From positions 1 to 64,000 of the forward strand of contig CALEJF010000034.1 of NCBI GenBank assembly GCA_937898625.1: a stretch of 64,000 bases of DNA, given 5' to 3'. The notes under the pieces are model-generated. The model did no database searches. It had not been told where the DNA came from and saw only the letters and a program-made list of their open reading frames with translations. Position 1 is the stretch's first letter, and the number at the start of each line of letters is the position of its first letter. A program made the position numbers and the translations under genes. This stretch comes from an uncultured Clostridia bacterium (GTDB taxonomy: Bacteria; Bacillota; Clostridia; Oscillospirales; Acutalibacteraceae). Positions 51,819-60,339 of this stretch are shown here, piece by piece.

Positions 51819-52379
51819 TTATTTCCCTCCGCAGGTTTTACATAATTCGTGTCCGCTATTTATATATTCTTTTAATTCGTCATCCGAAAGATTAACGGTC
51901 TTTTTGTTTTCTTCCTTTGTTCTCGCAACAAATGAACAATCAGGCTTGTGAATCTTTTTGCTTGAAATGTTAATCACATATGTTGTACTCTGACTATTAT
52001 TTTTTGTAATTTCTTCTGTAGGTTCTGTTTGTTGAAGTGTTAAATCGTTAGTCGGTTTTGTAACATCGTTAGTATCGTTTTTATCAGTTTTATCCTCGTA
52101 TGGATTGGGTAATATATCTTCTGGCTTTTTTGGGTCTTCAGTATAGATGTTTAATACAGAGTCGTAGTTTTCGTCATTTGTATTACTCTCTGATATGACA
52201 TTTCCATTTTCAGCAATTATTTTAAGATATTTATTTGTTTCTCCAATTTTAAAAATTAAGACAAAAACTAAAACACCTAATAAAAATAAATAGAAAGGAA
52301 TCTTTTTTAAACTTGTTTCTTCTGAAGTTAATTTTTCAAGATATATTTTAATTCTACTTTTCTTATTCTCATTATCCAT
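51819..52379 (-). CDS. Membrane-anchored protein with C-terminal Cys/His metal-binding-like domain
   Basis: I do not recognise a named family for the whole 186-residue protein. Residues about 25-45 form one membrane helix (PFYLFLLGVLVFVLIF); a low-complexity Thr/Asn/Asp-rich linker follows; and the last 50 residues (YVINISSKKIHKPDCSFV to SGHELCKTCGGK) match a small domain with a His-x3-Cys and Cys-x2-Cys pattern seen at the ends of some secreted nucleases and ComEA-like proteins. It is first in the deoC-deoB-cdd-pdp operon, one base before deoC, which would fit handling of extracellular DNA (inference). Confidence 0.7.
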   Translation of the reverse strand: MDNENKKSRIKIYLEKLTSEETSLKKIPFYLFLLGVLVFVLIFKIGETNKYLKIIAENGNVISESNTNDENYDSVLNIYTEDPKKPEDILPNPYEDKTDKNDTNDVTKPTNDLTLQQTEPTEEITKNNSQSTTYVINISSKKIHKPDCSFVARTKEENKKTVNLSDDELKEYINSGHELCKTCGGK

Positions 52380-52400
52380 TAAAACACCCCGCATACGAAT

Positions 52401-52429
52401 ATATTACCATTTTACAAGATACTTTTCAA
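52401..52429 (-). promoter_or_regulatory. Promoter of the nucleoside-salvage operon
   Basis: On the minus strand TTGAAA (52429-52424) and TAATAT (52406-52401) have a 17-base spacer, 22 bases before the first gene. Confidence 0.65.
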
Positions 52430-52513
52430 TATAATTAGCAATTCATTTTGTATTGAATAGAATGATTTAGATGTGTTTTTTAACATATTTAAAATTCAAA
52501 AGGAGATGCAAAA

Positions 52514-52702
52514 ATGGAACAAAAAGAATGTATGTGTATTTGCAAAGAAATGCCACATCTTCCCGATTGTACAGTTGTTGCAATGGCTTATGTGCCTTTT
52601 CAGACGGATTTAATGACATATACAAGTGAAGAAGCATTGTGCAACGGCACACTTTTTCCTGTTTTAGATAAAAAATTCTATGGAGGTAAGTGCTGTGAAT
52701 AA
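52514..52702 (+). CDS. cotJA: Spore coat-associated protein CotJA
   Basis: Short protein of 62 residues with the CotJA core VVAMAYVPFQTDLMTYTSEE, then ALCNGTLFPVLDKKFYG. It is Cys-rich at both ends. A strong AAGGAGATG precedes the ATG. It is the first gene of the cotJABC operon expressed in the mother cell of sporulating Firmicutes. No clear sporulation-sigma promoter was identified. Confidence 0.9.
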   Translation: MEQKECMCICKEMPHLPDCTVVAMAYVPFQTDLMTYTSEEALCNGTLFPVLDKKFYGGKCCE

Positions 52703-52943
52703 ATCTAAACTTATGCGTGAGCTTTCTGCAGTAAAATTTGCTGCTTGGGAGCTTCATTTGTATCTAGATACTCATCCTTGTGACGAAAAAGCCTTGGAAA
52801 TGCACAGAAAATACACTGAACGAGCAAAAGAATTGACAGAAGAATATGAAGAATGTTTTGGACCACTTACTCACGATTCAGGTAGCGGACTTGCATGGAT
52901 AAAGAATCCATGGCCTTGGGAATATATGGAGTGTGATTGCTAA
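52695..52943 (+). CDS. cotJB: Spore coat protein CotJB
   Basis: Protein of 82 residues with the CotJB pattern: LMRELSAVKFAAWELHLYLD, THPCDEKAL, and a C-terminal WIKNPWPWEYMECDC. The GTG at 52695 is chosen because GGAGGTAAG lies just upstream, inside the end of cotJA; a frame-compatible ATG at 52680 would lie before that site. Confidence 0.88.
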   Translation: MNKSKLMRELSAVKFAAWELHLYLDTHPCDEKALEMHRKYTERAKELTEEYEECFGPLTHDSGSGLAWIKNPWPWEYMECDC

Positions 52944-53572
52944 TGTTTCAATATGAGAAAAAATTACAATATCCCGTAAAGATTAAAAATCCAAATCCTA
53001 AATTAGCGCAAGTTATAATTTCACAATTTGGTGGTCCTGACGGAGAACTTGCAGCATCAATGCGATATTTTTCACAAAGATATGGTATGCCATTACCCGA
53101 ACTCAAAGGACTTTTGACGGATATTGCTACGGAAGAACTTTCCCATTTGGAAATGGTTGGTGCTATTGTTTATCAGTTAACCCGAAATCTTACGATTGAC
53201 GAGATTAAAAAGAGTGGATTTGATAAATACTTCGTTGACCATACAACAGGACTTTATACAGTTGCAGCAAGCGGTACACCATTTTCAGCAATGTATTTTC
53301 AGTCAAAAGGTGATGTTATAACAGACCTTCACGAGGACCTTGCAGCAGAGCAAAAGGCAAGAACAACCTATGATAATATTCTTCGTCTTGTTGATGACCC
53401 GGATGTTCGTGACCCGATTAAATTCTTACGCGAAAGAGAAATAGTACACTATCAAAGATTTGGCGAGGGTTTACAATTAGTAACAGATAAACTTGATAAG
53501 AAAAATTTCTACGCGTTCAATCCAAGTTTTGATAAGCATTGTATGAAAAATTGCAAAAATAGAATGAAATAA
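52943..53572 (+). CDS. cotJC: Spore coat manganese-catalase-like protein CotJC
   Basis: Ferritin-like di-manganese catalase family, 209 residues. Metal ligands lie in PDGELAASMRYFSQR, ATEELSHLEMVGAI, DLAAEQKARTTYDNIL and EREIVHYQRFGE. It protects or cross-links the spore coat. The ATG shares a base with the cotJB stop (TAATG). Confidence 0.94.
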   Translation: MFQYEKKLQYPVKIKNPNPKLAQVIISQFGGPDGELAASMRYFSQRYGMPLPELKGLLTDIATEELSHLEMVGAIVYQLTRNLTIDEIKKSGFDKYFVDHTTGLYTVAASGTPFSAMYFQSKGDVITDLHEDLAAEQKARTTYDNILRLVDDPDVRDPIKFLREREIVHYQRFGEGLQLVTDKLDKKNFYAFNPSFDKHCMKNCKNRMK

Positions 53573-53579
53573 AATATAA

Positions 53580-53626
53580 AAAATGCAACCCTATTAAGCA
53601 TATCGCTTTGTAGAGTTGCATTTTAC
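53580..53626. terminator. Bidirectional terminator between cotJC and the GH84 gene
   Basis: AAAATGCAAC (53580-53589) pairs with GTTGCATTTT (53615-53624); an inner stem (AAGC/GCTT) extends it. Confidence 0.75.
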
Positions 53627-53630
53627 TTTT

Positions 53631-55274
53631 TTAGATTTTCGCTATTGTTTTTTCAGCCATTTCTCTTAAACAGAATCCTGTGAGAATAGTTCCATCGCTA
53701 TTGTATTTTTGAAGATTTTCGGAAAGTCTTGTTTTGTTTTCCGTTGTGGGATTTTCTTTTGCATTATATATATCATCAAGCAAATTACAACACATTGAGA
53801 ATTTTTTTACCCATTTTTGTAGCTCAACAAAAAGAGGTACGCTTGTATCACTTATAAGAGTTAAGCACTTTTTCATATTGGAAATATAAGAGCCCAAAAG
53901 TTCAAGTGCTTCTTCCTTTTTATCGCTTGCTTCAAGGAATGAAACCTTTGATAAAACTTCTCCCATATAAGATGATGCATATCTTGAAAGACAAGAAACG
54001 CAAAGATGGTCGGCAAAGTAGGAAAAACTATCTGAATCATCGCCTAATAATTCTCTGTGAGCATTTTTTAATGAATCATCAGGGTTATATGAGAGTGGAT
54101 TCCATAGAAAGTCAGCAACTGTCATAAGTGGGATTTTAGAACACTCTGCAAATTCCATAACGTTTGAAATAATTCCTTCACAATGTTTATAGAGTTCCTT
54201 ATCTCTGCCAATGAGAGCACCCATGTGCATTTCCTGGAACATTTCGCAATCGTTGACAGGGTAGTTGTCCCAATATAGTGGACGATGATTTGTAGCGTAT
54301 GTAAACTCATCTGCCTCTCTGACAGTGAGTACACGAGAACAGATTTCAGCACCTGTCCAGAAAATGTCAACATCTGCAGGAATGTTGCAACCAAATTTTG
54401 TAATGTAATATTCGTTGCTGTTGCCACTGTATTGAGTAGGACAAACCGTTAATCTAATTGATGCATCAAGCTCTTTAAGAGCATTATATGTTTTGTTTAC
54501 AAGATATATATGTGCATCAACAGTCGAGTCAAAGGCATTTTTGTCATCCTCATATTGGAAATCCCAAGGAATATCGTCAAGCAAAAGACCAAAATTGCGA
54601 ACACCAATGTCATATACACTTTTAATTTTGTTGATAAGCTGTGCAAAATCATCGCCAGATGTGTATTTGTATGTAAGTCCGGGACCAATTGTCCAATGAA
54701 AATCAAGGAAATTTTCACAAGCATAGTCAAAAAGATTTTTTAAATGTGTAAGTTCATTTTCTGGGTACAAATCTCGCCACTTTTCTCTGTGATAAATATC
54801 ATCCTTTGGAGCATAGAAAAAAGTGTTCATTGCGTATGATGCCATAAGTTTCATAACAGAAAGTCGCTTGCTGTTTTCCCAAGTTGGACCATAAAATCCT
54901 TCAATATATCCACGAGTTTTAAAAAGAGGGTAGTCGATAAGTGTACCTTCTTTAAGTTCATTCTTTACAATGAGTTTTGCAAGGGTGTGTGCACCTCTGA
55001 AAGCACCTTTTTCGCAAGATGCCTTAACAATAACCTCATTTTCAGAAGCAATAATTATGTATTTTTCGTCAGTAAGGCGTGCTGTTTCCTCGGAATATGT
55101 TGTTTCCTTGCTGTTTTCATACTTAAAAACAACATTCAAACCATTGTCGCAATCAATGTTATAATCTTTTAAAACTTTTTCAGCAACTTCTTTAAATTCA
55201 CCTGAAAGAGAAACAGATTTAACAAAAATACTTTTGCCATTTAATTCATTTTTTTGTGGGATAGGGTAAATCAA
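53631..55274 (-). CDS. GH84 beta-N-acetylglucosaminidase (O-GlcNAcase-like), cytosolic
   Basis: Glycosidase of 547 residues. An N-terminal GH20b-like domain (about 1-115) precedes the GH84 barrel with TRGYIEGFYGPTW and the paired catalytic aspartates D233-D234 in LLLDDIPWDF. WTGAEICSR and LYWDNYPVND complete the active-site landmarks. GH84 enzymes use substrate-assisted catalysis to remove beta-GlcNAc. Unlike secreted clostridial NagJ proteins it has no signal peptide or carbohydrate-binding tail, so it probably acts inside the cell. The start is a TTG eight bases after AAGGAGGT. Confidence 0.9.
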   Translation of the reverse strand: MIYPIPQKNELNGKSIFVKSVSLSGEFKEVAEKVLKDYNIDCDNGLNVVFKYENSKETTYSEETARLTDEKYIIIASENEVIVKASCEKGAFRGAHTLAKLIVKNELKEGTLIDYPLFKTRGYIEGFYGPTWENSKRLSVMKLMASYAMNTFFYAPKDDIYHREKWRDLYPENELTHLKNLFDYACENFLDFHWTIGPGLTYKYTSGDDFAQLINKIKSVYDIGVRNFGLLLDDIPWDFQYEDDKNAFDSTVDAHIYLVNKTYNALKELDASIRLTVCPTQYSGNSNEYYITKFGCNIPADVDIFWTGAEICSRVLTVREADEFTYATNHRPLYWDNYPVNDCEMFQEMHMGALIGRDKELYKHCEGIISNVMEFAECSKIPLMTVADFLWNPLSYNPDDSLKNAHRELLGDDSDSFSYFADHLCVSCLSRYASSYMGEVLSKVSFLEASDKKEEALELLGSYISNMKKCLTLISDTSVPLFVELQKWVKKFSMCCNLLDDIYNAKENPTTENKTRLSENLQKYNSDGTILTGFCLREMAEKTIAKI

Positions 55275-55371
55275 GGGAGCTAACCTCCTTATTATTTTAT
55301 ATTGAAATTATATCATAAAATAATGTAAATACAACAAATATTTATATTATATATATTTCATTTATTTCGCC

Positions 55372-55400
55372 TTGCAGATATTACCATTAAATGCTATAAT
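55372..55400 (+). promoter_or_regulatory. Promoter of the MmeI-like/TIR gene pair
   Basis: TTGCAG at 55372-55377 and TATAAT at 55395-55400 are 17 bases apart, and TGC before the -10 makes it an extended -10 element. Confidence 0.75.
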
Positions 55401-55436
55401 ATGAAGAAATAATTTAATCTGTGGGGAATTTTTAAA

Positions 55437-58190
55437 ATGAAAGATACAGAAATTCGTCAACACGCAAAAGCATTTGCAGAATATTGGAAGGATAAAGGTT
55501 ACGAAAAGGGTGAGAGCCAATCATTTTGGTTGTCACTTCTTCGTGATGTTTTGGGAGTTGCAGAGCCTGAAAAGTTTATACACTTTGAAGAACAGGTTAT
55601 GATTGACCATACAAGCTTTATTGATGGTCATATCCCTGCAACTCATGTTCTTATTGAACAGAAAAGCCGTGATAAAGACTTGCGTAAACCAATTAAGCAG
55701 TCTGACGGCTCATTACTCAATCCATTCCAGCAAGCACAGCGTTATTCCGCTGGTCTGCCATATTCACAGCGTCCGCGTTGGATTGTTACTTGTAATTTTA
55801 GCGAATTTCTTGTTTATGATATGGAAAATCCAAAAGGTGAGCCTGAACAAATCCTCTTGAAAGACCTTGAAAAAGAGTATTATCGCCTTAAATTCATTAC
55901 AGACACAGGTGACGAGAATATTCATAAGGAAATGGAAGTTTCTATTCAGGCAGGTAATCTTGTAGGTGTTCTTTATGACGAGATTTTAAAGCAGTATCGT
56001 AATCCTGAAGACCCTGAAACACTTAAAAGTCTTAATATGCTCTGTGTTCGTCTTGTTTTCTGTCTTTATGCAGAAGATGCGGGGATTTTCGGCGAACATT
56101 CAAAATTCCATAACTACATTAAGTCTTTCTCTGCAAAAGATATGCGAAAGGCTTTGATTGAGTTGTTTAAAATTCTTAACCAAAAGCCTGAAGACCGTGA
56201 CCCTTACGAAGATGAAATGCTTTTAGCATTCCCTTATGTAAACGGAGGACTTTTCGCAGGTGATGACATTGAAATCCCACAAATGAACGATACAATCCGT
56301 GATATATTGCTTCGTCAGGCAAGTGAAGATTTTGATTGGAGTGATATAAGTCCTACAATCTTTGGTGCTGTGTTTGAAAGTACATTAAACCCTGAAACTC
56401 GTCGTTCAGGTGGTATGCACTATACCTCTATTGAAAATATACATAAAGTTATTGACCCCTTATTTCTTGATGAGCTTCGTGAAGAACTTGCAGAGATTAA
56501 GGATATTGCAGTTGACAAAACAAGGGCAACAAAGTTAAAGGCATTTCAGGATAAGATTTCAAATCTTACATTCTTTGACCCTGCTTGTGGCTCAGGTAAT
56601 TTCTTAACAGAAACATATATCTCACTTCGCAGACTTGAAAACGAGGTTTTGCGTTGCCTTACTAATCAGATTACAATGTTTACTGATTTTGCACCAATCA
56701 AGGTGTCAATCGGTCAATTTTACGGTATCGAAATCAATGACTTTGCAGTAACAGTTGCAAAAACAGCCCTTTGGATTGCTGAAAGTCAAATGATGAAAGA
56801 AACAGAAGATATTTTGCATACAGATTTGGACTTTTTACCGCTTAAATCCTATGCAAATATCACCGAGGGTAATGCTTTGCGTATTGACTGGGAAACAGTT
56901 GTACCAAAAGATAAGCTCAACTATATTATGGGCAACCCACCGTTTGTGGGACATTCAAATAGAACAAAGGAACAAGCTTCTGACATTAAAAATGTGTTTT
57001 TAACTAATAAGAAATCAGGAAAATTAGATTATGTAGCAGGTTGGTATAAAATAGCATCATCATTTATAGAAGATACTACAATACAAGTAGGTTTTGTGTC
57101 TACAAACTCAATATCTCAAGGAGAACAAGTTGCTATTTTATGGGCTGATTTATTTGGAAATCACAACATTATAATTAATTTTGCAAGACAAAGTTTTGCA
57201 TGGGAAACAGAGAGCAATAATGGTGCTACGGTTCATTGTGTAATAATTGGTTTCGGGTATTGTGATAAAGAAACAAAATGGTTGTTCGATGGTGACAAGA
57301 GAAAAAAGGTTTCTCAAATTAATGGCTATTTAGTTGAAGCACCGAATCTTTATATTCAATCACGAGGAAAACCATTAAATGCCTCAATGCCTAAAATGAC
57401 ACAAGGAAGTAAACCAGTAGATGGCGGTGGATTGATTTTTAGTATCGATGAAAGAAGTAATTTATTAAAAAAATATCCTAATAAATCACATCTTTTTAAG
57501 CAATATGTTGGTGCTGATGATTACATTAATAATAAAATTAGATATTGCTTGTGGTTAAAGAATATATCTCCCACAGAATATCGTGGTATTCCTGAAATAA
57601 TGGAACGCATCAGTTTTGTAGCAAAAAAACGTGCTTCAAGTCCTACTCCTGGGTTTAGAGCGGCAGCCGAAACTCCTATGTTATTTGCTGAAACACGACA
57701 GCCGGAAACAACATATTTAGCTGTTCCAGAAGTTTCATCAGAGAATAGAAGATATGTTCCTATTGGGTATATGACGCCCGATGTTATTTTATCCAATACA
57801 GTTTATTCAGTGCAAAATGCAACATTGTATATGTTTGGAATAATGATTTCAAATGTTCATATGGCTTGGATGAGAACAGTATGTGGTAGATTAGAAATGC
57901 GTTATAGATATACTCCTGCTGTCTACAACAATTTCCCTTGGTGTAATCCAACAGACGAACAAAAGGCTAAAATAGAACAAACAGCACAAGCAATTCTTGA
58001 TGCGCGAGCATTGTACCCTGATTGTTCACTTGCTGATTTGTATGACGAACTCACTATGCCTGTTGAACTTCGCAAAGCCCACCAAGCAAACGACAAAGCA
58101 GTAATGCAAGCATACGGCTTCAGCCTTAAAATGACCGAATCCGAATGCGTCGCCGAACTCATGAAAATGTATCAGAAATTGACAAAATAA
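55437..58190 (+). CDS. MmeI-like single-chain restriction-modification enzyme (type IIL)
   Basis: Protein of 917 residues in which nuclease, methyltransferase and target recognition lie on one chain. The N-terminal MmeI-type nuclease domain shows D63 in FIDGHIP and E74-Q-K76 in VLIEQKSRD, a PD-(D/E)xK site. After a helical spacer (about 170-330) come the adenine-methyltransferase motifs FFDPACGSGNFL (from 379) and NPPF (500-503). The region from about 560 to 830 is the target-recognition domain, then a MmeI-type C-terminus. Such enzymes methylate one strand of a short asymmetric site and cut about 20 bases away. With both active sites intact it is probably a working defence enzyme; its recognition site is unknown. 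A TIR gene follows after 21 bases. Confidence 0.9.
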   Translation: MKDTEIRQHAKAFAEYWKDKGYEKGESQSFWLSLLRDVLGVAEPEKFIHFEEQVMIDHTSFIDGHIPATHVLIEQKSRDKDLRKPIKQSDGSLLNPFQQAQRYSAGLPYSQRPRWIVTCNFSEFLVYDMENPKGEPEQILLKDLEKEYYRLKFITDTGDENIHKEMEVSIQAGNLVGVLYDEILKQYRNPEDPETLKSLNMLCVRLVFCLYAEDAGIFGEHSKFHNYIKSFSAKDMRKALIELFKILNQKPEDRDPYEDEMLLAFPYVNGGLFAGDDIEIPQMNDTIRDILLRQASEDFDWSDISPTIFGAVFESTLNPETRRSGGMHYTSIENIHKVIDPLFLDELREELAEIKDIAVDKTRATKLKAFQDKISNLTFFDPACGSGNFLTETYISLRRLENEVLRCLTNQITMFTDFAPIKVSIGQFYGIEINDFAVTVAKTALWIAESQMMKETEDILHTDLDFLPLKSYANITEGNALRIDWETVVPKDKLNYIMGNPPFVGHSNRTKEQASDIKNVFLTNKKSGKLDYVAGWYKIASSFIEDTTIQVGFVSTNSISQGEQVAILWADLFGNHNIIINFARQSFAWETESNNGATVHCVIIGFGYCDKETKWLFDGDKRKKVSQINGYLVEAPNLYIQSRGKPLNASMPKMTQGSKPVDGGGLIFSIDERSNLLKKYPNKSHLFKQYVGADDYINNKIRYCLWLKNISPTEYRGIPEIMERISFVAKKRASSPTPGFRAAAETPMLFAETRQPETTYLAVPEVSSENRRYVPIGYMTPDVILSNTVYSVQNATLYMFGIMISNVHMAWMRTVCGRLEMRYRYTPAVYNNFPWCNPTDEQKAKIEQTAQAILDARALYPDCSLADLYDELTMPVELRKAHQANDKAVMQAYGFSLKMTESECVAELMKMYQKLTK

Positions 58191-58211
58191 TTATAAAAAG
58201 GATGTGATATA

Positions 58212-58970
58212 TTGAATTTTGATTTTATAAAAAAATATCGAGAAGAATTATACCTGGCAATTGTTAATGGTGAAGAAACTTCATACAAAAATTGCAATGA
58301 AATTTACGGAATCATTAGACGTTGTATAGCGGTAATTGGCAAAGAAATTGGCTTAAATGAAGATTTATTTTCATGGAAAAGCATACTAGTGGATGAAGAT
58401 GCTAGAATTCTACTAGACAAATTAGACTATCATTTGTCATCAGTTGAGAATGATTTGAAAAAAGAAAACAAAGAAAGTAAGAAACTTATTTTTATTAGTC
58501 ATGAAAAAGGCGATGTAAAATATGGCAATGCGTTGAGAGATTTTATAACTGGGTTAGGTGTGAAGGATGAACAATTAATATTTACATCACATCGCTTACA
58601 TAAAGTTCCTTTAGATGCTAATATTTATGACTATTTAAGAGATAACATTAGTACAAACATTTTTATGATATTTTTATGGTCAAACAAGTATTTGGAGAGC
58701 CCCGCATGTTTGAATGAAATGGGTGCAGCTTGGGTTCTAAAAAGTGATTATACAAATGTTTATGTTCCAGATTTTTCTTTTAACAATCCGAAATATAGCA
58801 AGTGTGCTGTTGATACAAGTAAAATGGGTGTAATACTTAATGGTGATGAACTTTGCAAAACAAGTATGATAGAATTAAAAAATAAAATTGTTTCAATGTT
58901 TGATTTGGATGTTGATGAGAAAAAAACATCGTATTTAATTGATAAGTTTATTGAAGAAATTATGAAATAG
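58212..58970 (+). CDS. TIR-domain protein, putative defence effector
   Basis: Protein of 252 residues. The first 90 residues are helical and charged and match nothing I know. Residues about 90-200 form a TIR domain: KKLIFISHEKGDVKYGNALR, DFITGLGV, then a strand with FMIFLWSNKYLES and the putative catalytic E169 in ACLNEMGAAWV. Bacterial TIR domains hydrolyse NAD or make cyclic ADP-ribose signals in anti-phage systems. The start is a TTG after AAAGGATG, 21 bases after the MmeI-like gene, so the two probably share a transcript. There is no membrane segment. A function as effector of the restriction enzyme is inference. Confidence 0.82.
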   Translation: MNFDFIKKYREELYLAIVNGEETSYKNCNEIYGIIRRCIAVIGKEIGLNEDLFSWKSILVDEDARILLDKLDYHLSSVENDLKKENKESKKLIFISHEKGDVKYGNALRDFITGLGVKDEQLIFTSHRLHKVPLDANIYDYLRDNISTNIFMIFLWSNKYLESPACLNEMGAAWVLKSDYTNVYVPDFSFNNPKYSKCAVDTSKMGVILNGDELCKTSMIELKNKIVSMFDLDVDEKKTSYLIDKFIEEIMK

Positions 58971-58992
58971 TCAAAAATTTAACAATTTCTCA

Positions 58993-59021
58993 TTGACACT
59001 TTGAGTTATTAAGAGTAAACT
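58993..59021 (+). promoter_or_regulatory. Promoter of the aconitase X operon
   Basis: TTGACA at 58993-58998 and TAAACT at 59016-59021 have a 17-base spacer. Confidence 0.6.
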
Positions 59022-59057
59022 ATAAAATGTTAATAAATAATTAAAGAGGTGCTTAAC

Positions 59058-60338
59058 ATGGCAATGCAACTTACAGCCGAACAGCAGGCTATGCTCAACG
59101 GCGAACAAGGCGAAGTTATGGCTAAAGTTATGAAAACACTTGTTATGTACGGTGAAACATTCGGTGCTGAAAGAATGGTTCCTGTTACAAGTGACAAAGG
59201 ACATCTTGTTACAAGTTTTGGTCTTAAAATGATGACTCCTGTTTTTGATTTGATGGACCAGCTTCTTGATGCCGGAGTTAAATCAAAGCAGAAATTCTCT
59301 GTTGACCCAAAACCTTTTGACCCAAATGTTCCGTCAGATTTCTTAAAGAACTTTGTTTTCAAAAAGTTTATGTACTCAAAACAGGATTCATATAACGAAC
59401 AGCTTCGTAAAATGGGTCTTCTTGATGATAATGCTTACACTTGTGCTTGCTATCTTGATGAAGTAGGCAACACACCAAAAAAGGGTGATATTCTTTCATG
59501 GGCAGAGTCAAGTGCTGTTGCATACGCAAACTCTGTTATCGGTGCTCGTTGTAACCGTAACTCAGGTCTTATTGAAATGATGGGCTCAATCGCAGGCTTT
59601 GTTCCTGATTTTGGTCTTCTTACAGACGAAGGCAGAAAAGCAACTTGGATTATCGAAGTTAAATGCGAAAGGAAACCTGAAGCACAAATTCTCGGTTCTG
59701 CAATCGGTATGAAGGTTATGGAAGATGTTCCTTATGTTAAAGGCATGAACGAATGGCTTGGTACTGAACTTAATGCTGATAATAAAGCATATCTTAAAGA
59801 CTTTGGTGCTGCTTGTGCATCAAACGGTGCTGTTGGTCTTTATCATATCGCAGGTCTTACTCCTGAAGCAGTTGAAATGGGTGAGTCACTCATCGCAGAA
59901 AATGCACAGGTTTATGTTATTGATGATGCTGAACTTGAAAGAGTAAAGAAATCATATCCTGTTATGTGGAAAAATCCTGATGCAACTCCAAAGCTCTGCT
60001 TTGTTGGTTGTCCACACATGACAATGGCTCAGCTTAAAGAATGGACAAACGATGTTTACGAAGGACTTAAAAAGAACGGTAGAAGCAAGGTTTCAGTTCC
60101 AACTGTTTTCACAGCTCCTCCTGCAGTTTGTGATGAATTCAAAAAGACTGATTTGTATGCAAAACTTCAGTCAACAGGTGTTGTTCTCAGTTACATTTGC
60201 CCACTTATGTATATGAACAACCCACTTGCAAAGAAAATGCCTGTAATTACAAACTCAAACAAGCTTCGTACATATACAACTTCTCGTTACTATACAAGCG
60301 AAGAAATTCTTGACATCATTACAAAGGAGGCAAAATAA
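59058..60338 (+). CDS. Aconitase X large (catalytic) subunit
   Basis: AcnX catalytic subunit (formerly DUF521), 426 residues. It starts LTAEQQAMLNGEQGEVMAKV and has GAERMVPVTSDKGHLV, GARCNRNSGLIEMMGSIAGF and FVGCPHMTMAQLKEW. Characterised family members dehydrate cis-3-hydroxy-L-proline in bacteria or phosphomevalonate in archaea, using an iron-sulfur cluster. The small subunit is encoded directly downstream. The ATG at 59058 is chosen because AGAGGTG lies seven bases before it. No proline-catabolism gene is next to it, so the substrate is open. Confidence 0.88.
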   Translation: MAMQLTAEQQAMLNGEQGEVMAKVMKTLVMYGETFGAERMVPVTSDKGHLVTSFGLKMMTPVFDLMDQLLDAGVKSKQKFSVDPKPFDPNVPSDFLKNFVFKKFMYSKQDSYNEQLRKMGLLDDNAYTCACYLDEVGNTPKKGDILSWAESSAVAYANSVIGARCNRNSGLIEMMGSIAGFVPDFGLLTDEGRKATWIIEVKCERKPEAQILGSAIGMKVMEDVPYVKGMNEWLGTELNADNKAYLKDFGAACASNGAVGLYHIAGLTPEAVEMGESLIAENAQVYVIDDAELERVKKSYPVMWKNPDATPKLCFVGCPHMTMAQLKEWTNDVYEGLKKNGRSKVSVPTVFTAPPAVCDEFKKTDLYAKLQSTGVVLSYICPLMYMNNPLAKKMPVITNSNKLRTYTTSRYYTSEEILDIITKEAK

Positions 60339-60339
60339 A

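Noticed and set aside
52430..52513. Sporulation-sigma promoter for cotJABC
   Set aside because: Some A/T-rich motifs resemble parts of such promoters, but no pair of boxes at correct spacing could be defended.
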